Below are positions 1-9,049 of a DNA stretch of 64,000 bases, one piece after another. The position numbers were made by a program, and so were the translations under genes. The stretch lies in NCBI RefSeq assembly GCF_001665235.1, contig NZ_LZSC01000029.1, positions 33,105-97,104 of the forward strand, given 5' to 3'. Each line of letters starts with the position of its first letter. Position 1 is the first letter of the stretch. Source of the stretch: Mycobacterium sp. 1100029.7. Lineage in GTDB: Bacteria; Actinomycetota; Actinomycetes; Mycobacteriales; Mycobacteriaceae. The notes below the pieces were generated by a model. That model saw only the letters and a list, made by a program, of their open reading frames with translations, was not told where the DNA came from and searched no databases.

Positions 1-1055
1 CCAAGGCAATGGAGCGCAAGGTGTGGCTGCCGTCGGGTGGCACGCTGGTCATCGACCGGACCGAGGCGATGACGATCGTCGACGTCAACACCGGCAAGTT
101 CACCGGCTCCGGCGGCAACCTCGAGCAGACGGTCACCAAGAACAACCTCGAGGCGGCCGAGGAGACCGTGCGCCAGCTGCGGCTGCGTGACATCGGCGGC
201 ATCGTGGTCATCGACTTCATCGACATGGTGCTCGAGTCCAACCGAGACTTGGTGCTGCGCCGGCTTACCGAAGCGCTGGCACGCGACCGCACCCGGCACC
301 AGGTGTCCGAGGTGACCTCGCTGGGCCTGGTGCAGTTGACCCGTAAACGGCTGGGAACCGGTCTGATCGAGGCGTTTTCGACTACCTGCCAGACCTGCGG
401 CGGCCGCGGCATTCTGCTGCACGGCGATCCGGTCGACTCGGCGCCGGCGGCTGGGCGCAAATCCGAATCCAGCAGTCGCCGGGGCAAGCGGTCGAAGAAG
501 AACCGCTCCGAAGAGCCCGCCGATCAGCCCGCCGTGGCCAAAGTTCCGGTGCACGCGCCGGGTGAGCACCCGATGTTCAAGGCGATGGCTACCCGCGAGA
601 ACGGCGAAGGCGACGCCGTGGAGACCGGCGACGACGTCATCACCGAGGTCGACGAACAGACCGACGAACAGACCCGCGAACAGATCAAGGCGAGAGCTCC
701 CCTGGACGTCGACGACGCCGACGACGCCGACCAGGATGACTTCGAAGACTCCGACGACGACACCGATCAGGACTCGGACGAGGTCGAGGAAGACGCGGTC
801 GACGACGACCTCGACGACGAAGACCTCGATGACGACGACGAAGATCTCGACGACGACGAGGACCTCGACGACGACGACGAGGATGATGACGACGACGACG
901 AGGATGATGACGACGACGACGAGGATGACGACGACGAGGACCTCGACGACGACGAGAACGGGTCGTCGAACGGATCCGGTGGCGCGGGGCTGGGACGTCA
1001 TCGCCGGCGACGTGCGGCCGGCCGGCCCGCCGGCCCGCCCATCCACGCCGACTAA
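1..1055 (+). CDS. rne: Ribonuclease E/G, C-terminal part (5' end outside window)
   Basis: RNase E/G endoribonuclease, for rRNA maturation and mRNA decay. The reading frame is open from the left edge, so the S1 and most of the catalytic domain lie outside. Visible are the DNase-I-like catalytic core (VIDRTEAMTIVDVNTGKFTG, then FIDMVLESNRD), the zinc-link CQTCGG and the GLVQLTRKR motif. After about residue 150 the protein becomes a basic linker (RRGKRSKKNR) and then an extremely acidic Asp/Glu tail of about 100 residues, ending in an Arg-rich patch (HRRRRAAGR). Actinobacterial RNase E carries disordered extensions like this, which usually serve as RNA or protein docking regions. Inference: the acidic tail is a binding scaffold. 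It heads the conserved rne-rplU-rpmA-obg-proB order. Confidence 0.93.
   Translation, partial: KAMERKVWLPSGGTLVIDRTEAMTIVDVNTGKFTGSGGNLEQTVTKNNLEAAEETVRQLRLRDIGGIVVIDFIDMVLESNRDLVLRRLTEALARDRTRHQVSEVTSLGLVQLTRKRLGTGLIEAFSTTCQTCGGRGILLHGDPVDSAPAAGRKSESSSRRGKRSKKNRSEEPADQPAVAKVPVHAPGEHPMFKAMATRENGEGDAVETGDDVITEVDEQTDEQTREQIKARAPLDVDDADDADQDDFEDSDDDTDQDSDEVEEDAVDDDLDDEDLDDDDEDLDDDEDLDDDDEDDDDDDEDDDDDDEDDDDEDLDDDENGSSNGSGGAGLGRHRRRRAAGRPAGPPIHAD
867..929 (+). repeat. Three tandem 21-bp repeats inside the rne tail
   Basis: A 21-bp unit, gacgacgacgacgaggatga followed by t (c in the last copy), occurs three times head to tail and encodes DDDDEDD each time. Looser Asp-Leu-Asp variants of the same pattern precede it from about 790. 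Length variation here stays in frame, so it could vary between strains. Confidence 0.85.
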
Positions 1056-1166
1056 GCGGCGGTCCGTAAGACTGCAGCTGACGACGCGTTTCGGGAGCAT
1101 AGGCGTCCTGGAAGGCATCCTGGAATGCAGTTTCGGCGGAACTTCGCGGAACAACGAATAGCTGGT

Positions 1167-1196
1167 TTGACCCTGAAGCCGCTGGTCACGTACCCT
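1167..1196 (+). promoter_or_regulatory. Candidate sigma-A promoter for rplU-rpmA-obg
   Basis: TTGACC (1167-1172) and TACCCT (1191-1196) are separated by 18 bp, a good match to the mycobacterial housekeeping consensus (TTGAC / TANNNT). It lies in the 270-bp gap between rne and rplU, leaving a leader of about 120 nt before rplU. Nothing else is evident in that gap. Inferred from sequence only. Confidence 0.45.
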
Positions 1197-1325
1197 TGAT
1201 CAGTTGTCGCCAGGCTGAGGCTTCTCACCGGTGACAGGCGGGAAAACGATCCCGCACCCAAGACCCACCACGCGCATCGCAGGTAGCACGCGCGCGGAAG
1301 ACGTGAGGAACAGGCAGGAGCAACG

Positions 1326-1637
1326 ATGGCGACCTACGCAATCGTCAAGACCGGTGGCAAGCAGTACAAGGTTGCCGTCGGCGACGTGGTCAAGGTCGAG
1401 AAGCTTGACTCCGAGCCGGGCGCGAGTGTGTCGCTGCCGGTCGCGCTGGTCGTCGACGGTGCCACCGTCACCGCCGATGCGCAGGCACTGGCCAAGGTCG
1501 CGGTGACCGGCGAGGTGCTCGAGCACACCAAGGGCCCGAAGATCCGTATCCACAAGTTCAAGAACAAGACCGGCTACCACAAGCGTCAGGGCCACCGTCA
1601 GCAGCTGACGGTCCTGAAGGTCACCGGAATCGCGTGA
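1326..1637 (+). CDS. rplU: 50S ribosomal protein L21
   Basis: Ribosomal protein bL21, 103 residues, the usual length. It begins [20 protein letters not shown] and ends with the rRNA-binding KKTGY/RQGHRQ-type tail ([15 protein letters not shown]). A ribosome binding site (caggagcaacg) precedes the ATG. It binds 23S rRNA domain VI near L20. rpmA follows 56 bp downstream on the same strand, the near-universal rplU-rpmA-obg order. Confidence 0.98.
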   Translation: MATYAIVKTGGKQYKVAVGDVVKVEKLDSEPGASVSLPVALVVDGATVTADAQALAKVAVTGEVLEHTKGPKIRIHKFKNKTGYHKRQGHRQQLTVLKVTGIA

Positions 1638-1693
1638 CGCGCCGCCAGGCGAAGAACAGACAGAACTGACAGTACTGAGCGGAGACCAACAAG

Positions 1694-1960
1694 ATGGCAC
1701 ACAAGAAGGGCGCTTCCAGCTCGCGCAACGGTCGCGACTCCGCCGCACAGCGGCTGGGTGTCAAGCGGTTCGGCGGCCAGGTCGTCAAGGCCGGCGAGAT
1801 CATCGTTCGCCAGCGTGGCACCAAGTTCCACCCCGGCACCAATGTGGGCCGCGGCGGTGACGACACACTGTTCGCCACGGCGGCCGGTGCCGTCGAGTTC
1901 GGTGTCAAGCGCGGACGCAAGACCGTCAACATCGTCGCGGCCGGGCAGACCACCGACTGA
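1694..1960 (+). CDS. rpmA: 50S ribosomal protein L27
   Basis: Ribosomal protein bL27, 88 residues. The N-terminus [16 protein letters not shown] is the classic actinobacterial form, with no cleavable Firmicute-type extension; in the family this tail reaches the peptidyl-transferase centre. The body motif GVKRFGGQ and the segment [14 protein letters not shown] are conserved. gcggagacc precedes the start. It is co-transcribed with rplU upstream and obg 42 bp downstream. Confidence 0.98.
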   Translation: MAHKKGASSSRNGRDSAAQRLGVKRFGGQVVKAGEIIVRQRGTKFHPGTNVGRGGDDTLFATAAGAVEFGVKRGRKTVNIVAAGQTTD

Positions 1961-2002
1961 GGTCGCTGCGCCCGTGCATGCGGGTAGCTGAGAGGACCCC
2001 CG

Positions 2003-3445
2003 ATGCCTCGGTTCGTCGATCGAGTCGTCATTCACGCCCGGGCGGGCTCCGGCGGTAACGGCTGCGCGTCGGTTCACCGCGAGAAGTTCAAGCCGCTTGG
2101 CGGCCCCGACGGCGGCAATGGCGGTCGTGGCGGCAGCATTGTTTTTGTCGTCGACCCAGCGGTGCATACGTTGCTGGACTTCCATTTCCGCCCGCATGTC
2201 ACCGCGCCGGCGGGCAAGCAGGGGATGGGGAGTAACCGCGACGGCGCCGCCGGTGCGGATCTGGAAGTCAAAGTTCCCGACGGCACGGTCGTCCTGGACG
2301 AAAACGGCCGCCTCCTCGCCGATTTGGTGGGTTCGGGCACCCGTTTCGAGGCCGCCGCCGGCGGTCGCGGCGGACTGGGCAACGCCGCGCTCGCCTCGCG
2401 TGCCCGCAAGGCGCCCGGCTTCGCGCTGCTGGGTGAGCCGGGCCAGGCCCGCGATCTGACCCTCGAACTGAAGACCGTCGCCGACGCCGGGCTGGTCGGG
2501 TTTCCGTCGGCCGGGAAATCGTCACTCGTGTCGGTGATTTCGGCGGCCAAACCCAAGGTGGCCGACTATCCGTTCACCACCCTGGTTCCCAACCTCGGTG
2601 TCGTCTCGGCCGGCGAGCATTCGTTTACCGTCGCCGACGTCCCGGGCCTGATTCCGGGTGCGTCCGAGGGGCGCGGCCTGGGTCTGGACTTCCTGCGGCA
2701 CATCGAGCGGTGCGCGGTGCTGGTGCATGTCGTCGACTGCGCCACCGCCGAACCCGGCCGCGACCCGATCTCCGACATCGACGCGCTGGAAGCCGAACTC
2801 GCGGCCTACACACCGACCCTGCAAGGAGATGCGGCGCTGGTCGATCTGGCCGAGCGGCCCCGCGCGGTGGTGCTGAACAAGATTGACGTGCCCGAGGCGC
2901 GTGAGCTCGCCGAATTCGTCCACGACGAGATCGCCGAGCGCGGCTGGCCGGTCTTCCTGGTGTCCACGGCGACCCGGGAAGGCTTGCAGCCGTTGATCTT
3001 CGGGCTGTGGAAGATGATCTCGGAATACCACGCCGCACGCCCGGCGCCGGTGGCCCGACGCCCGGTGATCCGCCCGGTTCCGGTCGACGACAGTGGGTTC
3101 ACCGTCGAGGCTGACGGCGAGGGCGGTTTCGTGGTCACCGGAACACGACCCGAACGCTGGATCGGCCAAACCAATTTCGACAACGACGAAGCGGTGGGCT
3201 ATCTGGCCGACCGCTTGGCCCGGCTCGGGGTCGAGGAGGAACTGCTGCGGCTGGGCGCACAACCTGGCTGCGCGGTGACCATCGGCACCATGACCTTCGA
3301 CTGGGAGCCGCAGACACCCGCGGGCGGCGACGTCTTGATGACCGGACGCGGTACCGACGTGCGACTGGAACGCAACGAACGCGTCGGCGCCGACGAGCGC
3401 AAGGCCGCCCGGCGTCGGCGCCGCGAACGCGGTGACGAGTCGTGA
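2003..3445 (+). CDS. obg: Obg family GTPase
   Basis: Essential ribosome-associated GTPase of the Obg/CgtA family, 480 residues, implicated in 50S assembly and stress signalling. Order: Gly-rich Obg fold (residues 1-155, with GGNGGRGG), then the G domain with P-loop GFPSAGKSS at 166-174, G3 [12 protein letters not shown] and G4 NKID, then the C-terminal OCT domain (about 345-430) and a basic Arg tail. The start is supported by gagagg upstream. The stop overlaps the proB GTG start by 4 nt (GTGA), so the two are probably translationally coupled. Confidence 0.97.
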   Translation: MPRFVDRVVIHARAGSGGNGCASVHREKFKPLGGPDGGNGGRGGSIVFVVDPAVHTLLDFHFRPHVTAPAGKQGMGSNRDGAAGADLEVKVPDGTVVLDENGRLLADLVGSGTRFEAAAGGRGGLGNAALASRARKAPGFALLGEPGQARDLTLELKTVADAGLVGFPSAGKSSLVSVISAAKPKVADYPFTTLVPNLGVVSAGEHSFTVADVPGLIPGASEGRGLGLDFLRHIERCAVLVHVVDCATAEPGRDPISDIDALEAELAAYTPTLQGDAALVDLAERPRAVVLNKIDVPEARELAEFVHDEIAERGWPVFLVSTATREGLQPLIFGLWKMISEYHAARPAPVARRPVIRPVPVDDSGFTVEADGEGGFVVTGTRPERWIGQTNFDNDEAVGYLADRLARLGVEEELLRLGAQPGCAVTIGTMTFDWEPQTPAGGDVLMTGRGTDVRLERNERVGADERKAARRRRRERGDES

Positions 3446-4545
3446 GCGCTCATCGCGACGCCATCCGCACCGCCCGCAGTCTGGTCGTCAAGATCGGGAC
3501 CAATGCGCTGACCACCCCCGCCGGAGAGTTCGACGCCAGTCGGCTGGCCGGGCTGGCCGATGCCATCGAGGCGCGCATGAAGGCGGGTACCGACGTCGTC
3601 ATCGTCTCCTCGGGTGCCATCGCCGCGGGTATCGAGCCGCTCGGATTAACCCGTCGCCCAAAGGATTTGGCAACCAAGCAGGCCGCGGCCAGCGTGGGCC
3701 AGGTCGCGTTGGTGAACGCCTGGAGCGCGGCGTTCTCCCGGTATGGGCGCACCGTGGGGCAGGTGCTGTTGACTGCGCACGACATCTCGATGCGCGCCCA
3801 GCACACCAACGCCCAGCGCACCCTGGACCGGTTGCGGGCGCTGCATGCCGTGGCGATCGTCAACGAGAACGACACGGTGGCCACCAACGAAATCCGGTTC
3901 GGCGACAATGACCGCCTGTCGGCGCTGGTGGCGCACCTGGTCGGCGCCGAGGCGCTGGTGCTGCTCTCCGATATCGACGGGCTCTACGACACCGACCCGC
4001 GAAAGACCAAGGGCGCCCGGTTCATTCCCGAGGTAGCTGCCTCGTCGGATCTCGACGGCGTGGTGGCCGGACCGGGTAGCGCGCTGGGCACCGGGGGAAT
4101 GGCATCGAAGATGTCCTCGGCGCTGTTGGCCGCCGACGCCGGAGTCCCGGTGCTGCTGGCCGCGGCGTCGGATGCCGCGACGGCCCTCACCGACGCCTCG
4201 TCGGGGACGGTGTTCGCCGCCCGCCCCGCGCGGATGTCGGCCCGCCGGTTCTGGGTGCGTTATGCCGCGGAGTCCACGGGATCACTGACCCTCGATGCGG
4301 GAGCAGTTAACGCCGTTGTGCGGCAACGCCGTTCGCTACTGGCTGCGGGCATCACCGCGGTGTCGGGCCGGTTCTACGCCGGCGACGTCGTGGAATTGCG
4401 CGGACCCGACGCCGGCATGGTGGCCCGCGGTGTGGTCGCCTACGACGCTGCCGAGCTGGAGACCATGATGGGCCGGTCGACCTCGCAGCTGGCCGGCGAG
4501 CTGCGCCGGCCAGCGGTGCATGCCGATGACCTGGTTGCTGTCTAG
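3442..4545 (+). CDS. proB: Glutamate 5-kinase
   Basis: Phosphorylates L-glutamate to gamma-glutamyl phosphate, the first step of proline synthesis; proA, the second enzyme, is at 30280. 367 residues: amino-acid kinase domain with KIGTNALT near the N-terminus, [26 protein letters not shown] and the GTGGMASK loop, then a C-terminal PUA domain from about 280 ([11 protein letters not shown]). The GTG start overlaps the obg stop. Its stop codon overlaps, tail to tail, the stop of the minus-strand TetR gene. In many bacteria ProB is feedback-inhibited by proline, and the PUA domain is compatible with that. Confidence 0.97.
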   Translation: MSAHRDAIRTARSLVVKIGTNALTTPAGEFDASRLAGLADAIEARMKAGTDVVIVSSGAIAAGIEPLGLTRRPKDLATKQAAASVGQVALVNAWSAAFSRYGRTVGQVLLTAHDISMRAQHTNAQRTLDRLRALHAVAIVNENDTVATNEIRFGDNDRLSALVAHLVGAEALVLLSDIDGLYDTDPRKTKGARFIPEVAASSDLDGVVAGPGSALGTGGMASKMSSALLAADAGVPVLLAAASDAATALTDASSGTVFAARPARMSARRFWVRYAAESTGSLTLDAGAVNAVVRQRRSLLAAGITAVSGRFYAGDVVELRGPDAGMVARGVVAYDAAELETMMGRSTSQLAGELRRPAVHADDLVAV

Positions 4546-5192
4546 GCGCGCGATACGGTCTCGAGATACAAAGTGGCCCATATAATTTCAGCCATTGTCG
4601 CGGCCAGTTCGGCGTCATAGGGTTCGGGCGCGGTCGGCAGATTCTGCTGGCAGGCGCGCTCGACCATCCAGGTCAGGGTGCTGGCCGTCGTGGCCGCGGG
4701 CAACCCGGGCCGGATCGACCCGTCGGCCTGACCCTCTTCGATGACCCGCGTCATCCGTGCGGTGATCGCGGTCAACAGGTTGCCGTACGTCGCGCCGACC
4801 ACCGGGTCGTAGGCGGCCATCTCGTTCAGCGCGACCAGCACCGGCTGGTGGCGACGGTAGCTGGCCACCAGGGCCGTCATCGCCGCGCGGACGTCGGCGG
4901 GATCGCGTCGTGCCGCCACCCGCCACCAGCGATCCGCGCTCTCGGCGAGATCGGCGAACACCTGCCCGGCGAGCCGCCGCAGCAGGTGGCCCTTGTCCTC
5001 GAAATAGATGTAGAAGCTGGCGCGCGAGATGCCGGCCTCCGTCGACAGCCGATCCACGCTGAGTTCGGTGAAGCTGGCTCCGCCGCGCATCAGCCGCTCG
5101 GTGGCGTCGAGCAGCCGGCGCTCCATCTCCTCGCGCCGCTGCTGGCGCGAGTTCTCGCGCTTGGGCTGCGGCTTACGGGTGATCGACGGCAT
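4542..5192 (-). CDS. TetR/AcrR family transcriptional regulator
   Basis: About 216 residues. N-terminal helix-turn-helix ([20 protein letters not shown], then FEDKG) is followed by an all-helical ligand-binding domain that I cannot assign to a ligand. The layout resembles EthR-type regulators. I chose ATG 5192 ([14 protein letters not shown]); an in-frame ATG at 5213 would add seven residues, and a TANNNT box just upstream of it (TATGTT) could give a near-leaderless message. Neither start has a good ribosome site. It is divergent from the P450 at 5296, and a strong dyad between them (5223-5245) suggests it represses the P450 and itself. Its 3' end overlaps proB tail to tail by 4 nt. Confidence 0.85.
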   Translation of the reverse strand: MPSITRKPQPKRENSRQQRREEMERRLLDATERLMRGGASFTELSVDRLSTEAGISRASFYIYFEDKGHLLRRLAGQVFADLAESADRWWRVAARRDPADVRAAMTALVASYRRHQPVLVALNEMAAYDPVVGATYGNLLTAITARMTRVIEEGQADGSIRPGLPAATTASTLTWMVERACQQNLPTAPEPYDAELAATMAEIIWATLYLETVSRA

Positions 5193-5222
5193 TTGCCGAG
5201 CATAACCGACCATTGAACATAT

Positions 5223-5245
5223 TGACTAGACATAGTGTCTAGGCA
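5223..5245. promoter_or_regulatory. Operator-like dyad between TetR gene and P450
   Basis: Perfect 7-bp inverted repeat CTAGACA-TAG-TGTCTAG (5226-5242), extended by one mismatch and two matching pairs to a 23-bp dyad centred on 5234. Size and position in the divergent intergenic region are typical of a TetR-family operator. Inference: it is bound by the adjacent TetR protein. Confidence 0.7.
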
Positions 5246-5295
5246 TATTGTTTCGACGGAGTTCATGACCGGCGTCACATGACGGAGGACCAACG

Positions 5296-6564
5296 ATGGC
5301 AGTGCTGACCGGGCGGTCTGACCGTTCCCGCACCTACGACGCGATCGATCTGTCCTCGCGTGAGTTCTGGTCGACGACGGCCGCCGATCGGGAGCGCTCG
5401 TTTGCGGTGCTGCGAGCCGAGCGGCCCGTGAGCTGGCATCCGCCCGTCGAGGATTCGCTGATGCCCGATCCCGACGATCCCGGCTATTGGGCGGTCACCC
5501 GGCGCGCCGACATCGTCACCGTCAGCCGCGACAGTGAGGCGTTTCTGTCGGGTAGGGGCGTGATGTTCGAAAGCATTCCGGTCGAGTTGCTCGAGGCGTC
5601 GCAATCCTTTTTGGCGATGGACCCGCCGCGGCACACCAAGTTGCGCAAGCTCGCGCACGCGGCTTTCACGCCGCGGCAGGTGCGCCGCATCGAGGAGTCG
5701 ATCCAGGCGAACGCCAAGGCCATCGTCGAGGAGCTTCGGGCCGCCGGCAGCGGCGCGGATTTCGTCGACCTGTGCGCCAAGGAGCTGCCGATCCGCACGT
5801 TGTCGGACATGGTGGGGATTCCGGATTCCGAGCGAGAGCGGATGGCACATGCCACCGACGCGCTGGTCTCCTGGGCTGATCCTGCCTTCCTGAACGGGCG
5901 CCCGGCGCTGGAAGTCATCTTCGAACAACAGATGTACCTGCACCAGGTGGTCGGCGCGCTCGCCGCCGAGCGTCGCGAGAACCCGGGCGAGGACCTGATC
6001 AGCAGCCTGGTGCACGCCGAGGTGGACGGCGACCGGCTGACCGACGCGGAGGTGGCCGCCTTCTTCGTGCTGCTCTCGGTGGCCGGCAACGACACTACCC
6101 GGCAAACCATGAGCCACACCATGAAGGCGCTGACCGACTTTCCGGACCAAAGGGCTTGGCTGGTGGCCGATTTCGAGAACCGGATCGGTGTTGCGGTCGA
6201 GGAATTCGTCCGCTGGGCGACGCCGGTCATGACGTTTCGCCGCACGGCGGCAACCGATTTCGAGCTCGGCGGCCAGACCATCGCCGCGGGGGACAAGGTG
6301 GTGATGTTCTACCCGTCGGGAAACTGGGACACCGACGCGTTCGAGCATCCGGAGCGGTTCGACCTGAGCCGCAGCCCCAATCCGCATGTGGGATTTGGAG
6401 GCGGCGGTTTGCACTTCTGCCTCGGTGCGCATGTGGCCCGGGCGCAGCTACGCGCAATCTTCGGTGAACTGCTGCGTCAGCTTCCCGACATTCAGGCGAG
6501 CGATGCGACGTACGTGGCCGGCAACTTCGTGCACGCGGTACGCAGTCTGCCGTGCGAGTTCTAA
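5296..6564 (+). CDS. Cytochrome P450
   Basis: Haem-thiolate monooxygenase, 422 residues, soluble bacterial type with no membrane anchor. The I-helix oxygen-binding motif AGNDTT is at 263-268, the K-helix ExxR at 303-306, and the haem loop FGGGGLHFCLG has the axial ligand Cys375. Ribosome site ggaggacc lies 7 nt before ATG 5296. AGNDTT rather than AGxET/DT is common among mycobacterial P450s acting on lipids or sterols, but I cannot assign a CYP family or substrate. Probably controlled by the divergent TetR through the dyad at 5223-5245. No ferredoxin is adjacent. Its stop overlaps the sirtuin stop on the other strand. Confidence 0.93.
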   Translation: MAVLTGRSDRSRTYDAIDLSSREFWSTTAADRERSFAVLRAERPVSWHPPVEDSLMPDPDDPGYWAVTRRADIVTVSRDSEAFLSGRGVMFESIPVELLEASQSFLAMDPPRHTKLRKLAHAAFTPRQVRRIEESIQANAKAIVEELRAAGSGADFVDLCAKELPIRTLSDMVGIPDSERERMAHATDALVSWADPAFLNGRPALEVIFEQQMYLHQVVGALAAERRENPGEDLISSLVHAEVDGDRLTDAEVAAFFVLLSVAGNDTTRQTMSHTMKALTDFPDQRAWLVADFENRIGVAVEEFVRWATPVMTFRRTAATDFELGGQTIAAGDKVVMFYPSGNWDTDAFEHPERFDLSRSPNPHVGFGGGGLHFCLGAHVARAQLRAIFGELLRQLPDIQASDATYVAGNFVHAVRSLPCEF

Positions 6565-7418
6565 TGCAGCGAGAGCGGCGCCAGTGTGCCCGCCAGTTCA
6601 CCGGCAAGCAGCACCAGTAATTCCGAGCACCCGGCGTCGAGTTTGACGGTGGCCAGATCGTCGCCGCGGGTGGGTCCGCGGTTGACGATGGCGATCGGGA
6701 CGCCGCGGGCGGCGGCATGGCGCACGAATCGGTACCCGGAGAACACCGTCAGCGACGAGCCGGCGACCAACAGTGCTTCGGACCGGTCGATCAACGAAAA
6801 TGCTTGTGCCACCGTAGCTTTAGGGACACTTTCACCGAAGTACACAATGTCGGGCTTGAGCATTCCGCCGCAGCGCGGGCAGTCCAGATAGTGAAATGAT
6901 GTGGTGTCGGCGACGACGGCGTCGGCGTCGGGAGCTACCGCCAGCCCGCCGACGGCCTCGGCGCGCTCGATGAATCCCGGGTTGAGCGTTTCGAGTTGGT
7001 CGGCCAGGGCGGCGCGGCTCAGGGTGTGGCCGCAGTTCAGGCAGATCACCTGCGCATAGGTGCCGTGCAGATTGATGACGGTGTCGCTGCCGGCCTTGGT
7101 GTGCAGTAGGTCGACGTTCTGAGTGATCACACCGGTGACGACCCCGGCCTGCTCAAGTGCGGTGAGCGCCCGGTGCCCGGCGTTGGGCTGCGTCGCGTCC
7201 ATGTGCCGCCAGCCGACGTGATTGCGCGCCCAATACCGCTGCCGGAAGGCCGCATCCGAGGTGAACTGCCGGATGGTCATCGGGTTACTGGGCGGCGAAT
7301 CCGGGCCCCGGTAGTCGGGAATGCCCGAGTCGGTGGAGATGCCCGCACCCGTCAACACCGCGATCCGGCGCCCGGTCAACAGCGCGACCAGCTCTGGGGC
7401 TTCGGGTCGGCTGGTCAT
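6561..7418 (-). CDS. Sir2-family NAD-dependent protein deacylase
   Basis: 285 residues. Rossmann/NAD motif GAGISTDSGIPDYRGP near residue 24, TQNVDLLHTKAG, the catalytic-His segment INLHGT, and a zinc ribbon with CLNCGH and CPRCGG. The GIPDYRG form and overall length fit class II (SIRT4-like) bacterial sirtuins, not the short class III CobB. It would remove acyl groups from lysines with NAD+ and release nicotinamide. Interestingly, an isochorismatase-fold hydrolase and NAD synthetase lie about 3 kb away, though I see no operon link. A TetR gene lies 40 bp upstream on the same strand. Confidence 0.92.
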   Translation of the reverse strand: MTSRPEAPELVALLTGRRIAVLTGAGISTDSGIPDYRGPDSPPSNPMTIRQFTSDAAFRQRYWARNHVGWRHMDATQPNAGHRALTALEQAGVVTGVITQNVDLLHTKAGSDTVINLHGTYAQVICLNCGHTLSRAALADQLETLNPGFIERAEAVGGLAVAPDADAVVADTTSFHYLDCPRCGGMLKPDIVYFGESVPKATVAQAFSLIDRSEALLVAGSSLTVFSGYRFVRHAAARGVPIAIVNRGPTRGDDLATVKLDAGCSELLVLLAGELAGTLAPLSLH

Positions 7419-7458
7419 GTATTCGAGGGTACGGACTCAGCCGATACACTCGGTCAGC

Positions 7459-8049
7459 TCACCGGGCCGTTTGACGGGCAAGGCAAATTTGGGTGATCAA
7501 CAGGTCGACCCGGTTGGCCGCGTGGTCCGGGCGCAGCCGGCCAGCGCGTCCGAGGGTGACCATCCCATGCAGGGCCGACCAGAACACCTCCGCGAGCGTG
7601 TCGGAGTCGTGCTGCGCTTCGAGTCCGGAGACCGCCTCGCGTAGCTCGGCGAAAGCCGCTTCCAGTTCGGAAGGCGTGTCTTCGGCGGCGAAGTGCAAGG
7701 TGGTCGAACGCGTGAACATTGCGTCGTAAAGCGCGGGGTTGTCGCGGGCGAAGTCGAGGTAGGCGCGGGCGAGGTAGGCCAACGACTCGGTGGGAGTCGA
7801 AGCGCCGGTACGGGTGGTGCGCAAGGCCGCGGCGAGTTCACCGAAGCCGTCGACGGCGACGGCCTGTGCGAGTTGATCCATATTCGCGAAATGCGCATAG
7901 AGAACCGGCTGGCTGTACTCGATTTCCGAGGACAGCCGACGCGTGGTGACGGCATCCCATCCTTCGGCTTCGGCAAGCTGGCGCGCCGTCCTGACGATCA
8001 ACTCGCGCCGCGCGGTTCGCTCGCGGGTTCGGCGATCTTCGATAGGCAT
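7459..8049 (-). CDS. TetR family transcriptional regulator
   Basis: About 196 residues, starting MPIEDRRTRERTARRE. The HTH covers AVTTRRLSSEIEYSQPVLYA, then HFANMDQL. I chose ATG 8049; an upstream in-frame ATG at 8100 would read through the operator repeats and is unlikely. The C-terminal domain resembles TetR regulators with a WHG-type domain (FWSALHGMVTLGRAG). It is divergent from the DUF1772 membrane protein at 8158, and three copies of TAGCA-N-TGCTA lie between them, one immediately upstream of its own start, suggesting autoregulation. Confidence 0.87.
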   Translation of the reverse strand: MPIEDRRTRERTARRELIVRTARQLAEAEGWDAVTTRRLSSEIEYSQPVLYAHFANMDQLAQAVAVDGFGELAAALRTTRTGASTPTESLAYLARAYLDFARDNPALYDAMFTRSTTLHFAAEDTPSELEAAFAELREAVSGLEAQHDSDTLAEVFWSALHGMVTLGRAGRLRPDHAANRVDLLITQICLARQTAR

Positions 8050-8058
8050 AGCCAACAG

Positions 8059-8140
8059 TAGCACTGCTAGGTGATCTAGCGACGCTATTGACGCACTCAT
8101 CCTCGTATGTCTAGCATTGCTAGATCAATTAGCACTGCTA
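8059..8140. promoter_or_regulatory. Three copies of the palindrome TAGCA-N-TGCTA
   Basis: Copies at 8059-8069 (TAGCACTGCTA), 8112-8122 (TAGCATTGCTA, extended to the 15-bp dyad 8110-8124) and 8130-8140 (TAGCACTGCTA). A further half-site (CTAGC) is at 8075-8079. They fill the divergent TetR/DUF1772 intergenic region. Inferred operators for the adjacent TetR. Confidence 0.75.
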
Positions 8141-8157
8141 CGAGGAGGAACTTCATC

Positions 8158-8634
8158 GTGATTACGTCATCGTTCGCACAGATCGCGGCGCTGATCGCCG
8201 TCTTGGGTACCGCCGTGGTCTACGGCACCGACGTTTTTTGCGCAATGGTGTTGCGACCCGCGTTGGCCCGCGTCGACGATCAGGCGCTGACTACGGTGAT
8301 CGGCTTTGTGCACCGTTACGGCGACCGGCGGATGCCCGCGCCGGGGATTATCGGTCTGGTAGCGGCCGTCGCAAGCGCTGCACTGGCCGCACTTGCCGCG
8401 CACTGGACTGAGGCCGTCTCGGCTGGGATCGCTGTTGTGCTGCTTGTGATTTGGCTGCTGCTTTACATCCGCGTGAGTGCGCCGATCAACCGACAGCTCA
8501 CCGCCGCCGCTGATGACGGCCGAGTCCTACCCAATGTCCGAGCGCTGCAAGCCAATTGGGACCGGATCATCAACGCTCGCGCGATGCTGCAGGGTCTTGC
8601 GGTCGCCGCGCTCTGCCTCGCTTTGTTCGCCTGA
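8158..8634 (+). CDS. DUF1772-type membrane protein
   Basis: 158 residues with four hydrophobic helices, matching the DUF1772 layout (a charged loop after helix 1 with ARVDDQALTTVIGFVHRYGD, and a C-terminal LQANWDRIINARAMLQG helix). The function of the family is unknown. I chose GTG 8158, preceded by a strong aggagg site 8 nt upstream; earlier in-frame ATG 8107 would place the operator palindromes inside the coding sequence. Regulated, by inference, by the divergent TetR. The nitroreductase-like gene follows 38 bp later and may be co-transcribed. Confidence 0.8.
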   Translation: MITSSFAQIAALIAVLGTAVVYGTDVFCAMVLRPALARVDDQALTTVIGFVHRYGDRRMPAPGIIGLVAAVASAALAALAAHWTEAVSAGIAVVLLVIWLLLYIRVSAPINRQLTAAADDGRVLPNVRALQANWDRIINARAMLQGLAVAALCLALFA

Positions 8635-8672
8635 CTTCCGCATTGTTCACGTTCGACAGGAAAGCTGGACAC

Positions 8673-9038
8673 ATGACTACCTTCCCGAAAAATCTCGGAC
8701 GACTATTCCTGCGCGCTGCACCGATTCTCAACGTGCCGGTCGCTGCGCTGGCCACCTCGCGACGCTTCGGCGGCCTGGTGAACCGCAGTATCGCCGTCGT
8801 CAGATACACCGGGCGCCGCTCCGGGCGTGAGTTCAGCATTCCGGTGGCTTATCGCCGCACCGGTGACGTCCTCACCATCCGCGCCAACTTGCCCGAGACG
8901 AAAACGTGGTGGCGCAACTTCCTCGACGACGGCGGCCCGGTGACCGTGCAAGTCGACGGGACCGAGCGGAGCGGCCACGCCCTGGCGACCCGCGACGACA
9001 AGGGCCGGGTTGTCGTCACCGTGCGCCTGGCCGACTGA
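8673..9038 (+). CDS. Deazaflavin-type nitroreductase family protein
   Basis: 121 residues of the F420H2-dependent quinone reductase/Ddn split-barrel superfamily (nitroreductase-family deazaflavin-dependent oxidoreductase). Diagnostic segments are VRYTGRRSGREFSIPVAY, LPETKTWWRNFL and GGPVTVQVDG. Start ATG 8673 follows acaggaaag. A role in F420- or FMN-linked reduction of quinones or xenobiotics is known for relatives; the cofactor here cannot be read from sequence. Probably co-transcribed with the DUF1772 gene under the TAGCA operators. Its stop lies 7 bp from a stop codon of what looks like a displaced isochorismatase 3' end (9046-9079). Confidence 0.82.
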   Translation: MTTFPKNLGRLFLRAAPILNVPVAALATSRRFGGLVNRSIAVVRYTGRRSGREFSIPVAYRRTGDVLTIRANLPETKTWWRNFLDDGGPVTVQVDGTERSGHALATRDDKGRVVVTVRLAD

Positions 9039-9049
9039 CAGGTTCTCAA

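Noticed and set aside
562..1161. Thr/Arg-rich frame over the rne tail
   Set aside because: It is the +1 frame of the Asp-codon repeat; the acidic rne frame is the coding one.
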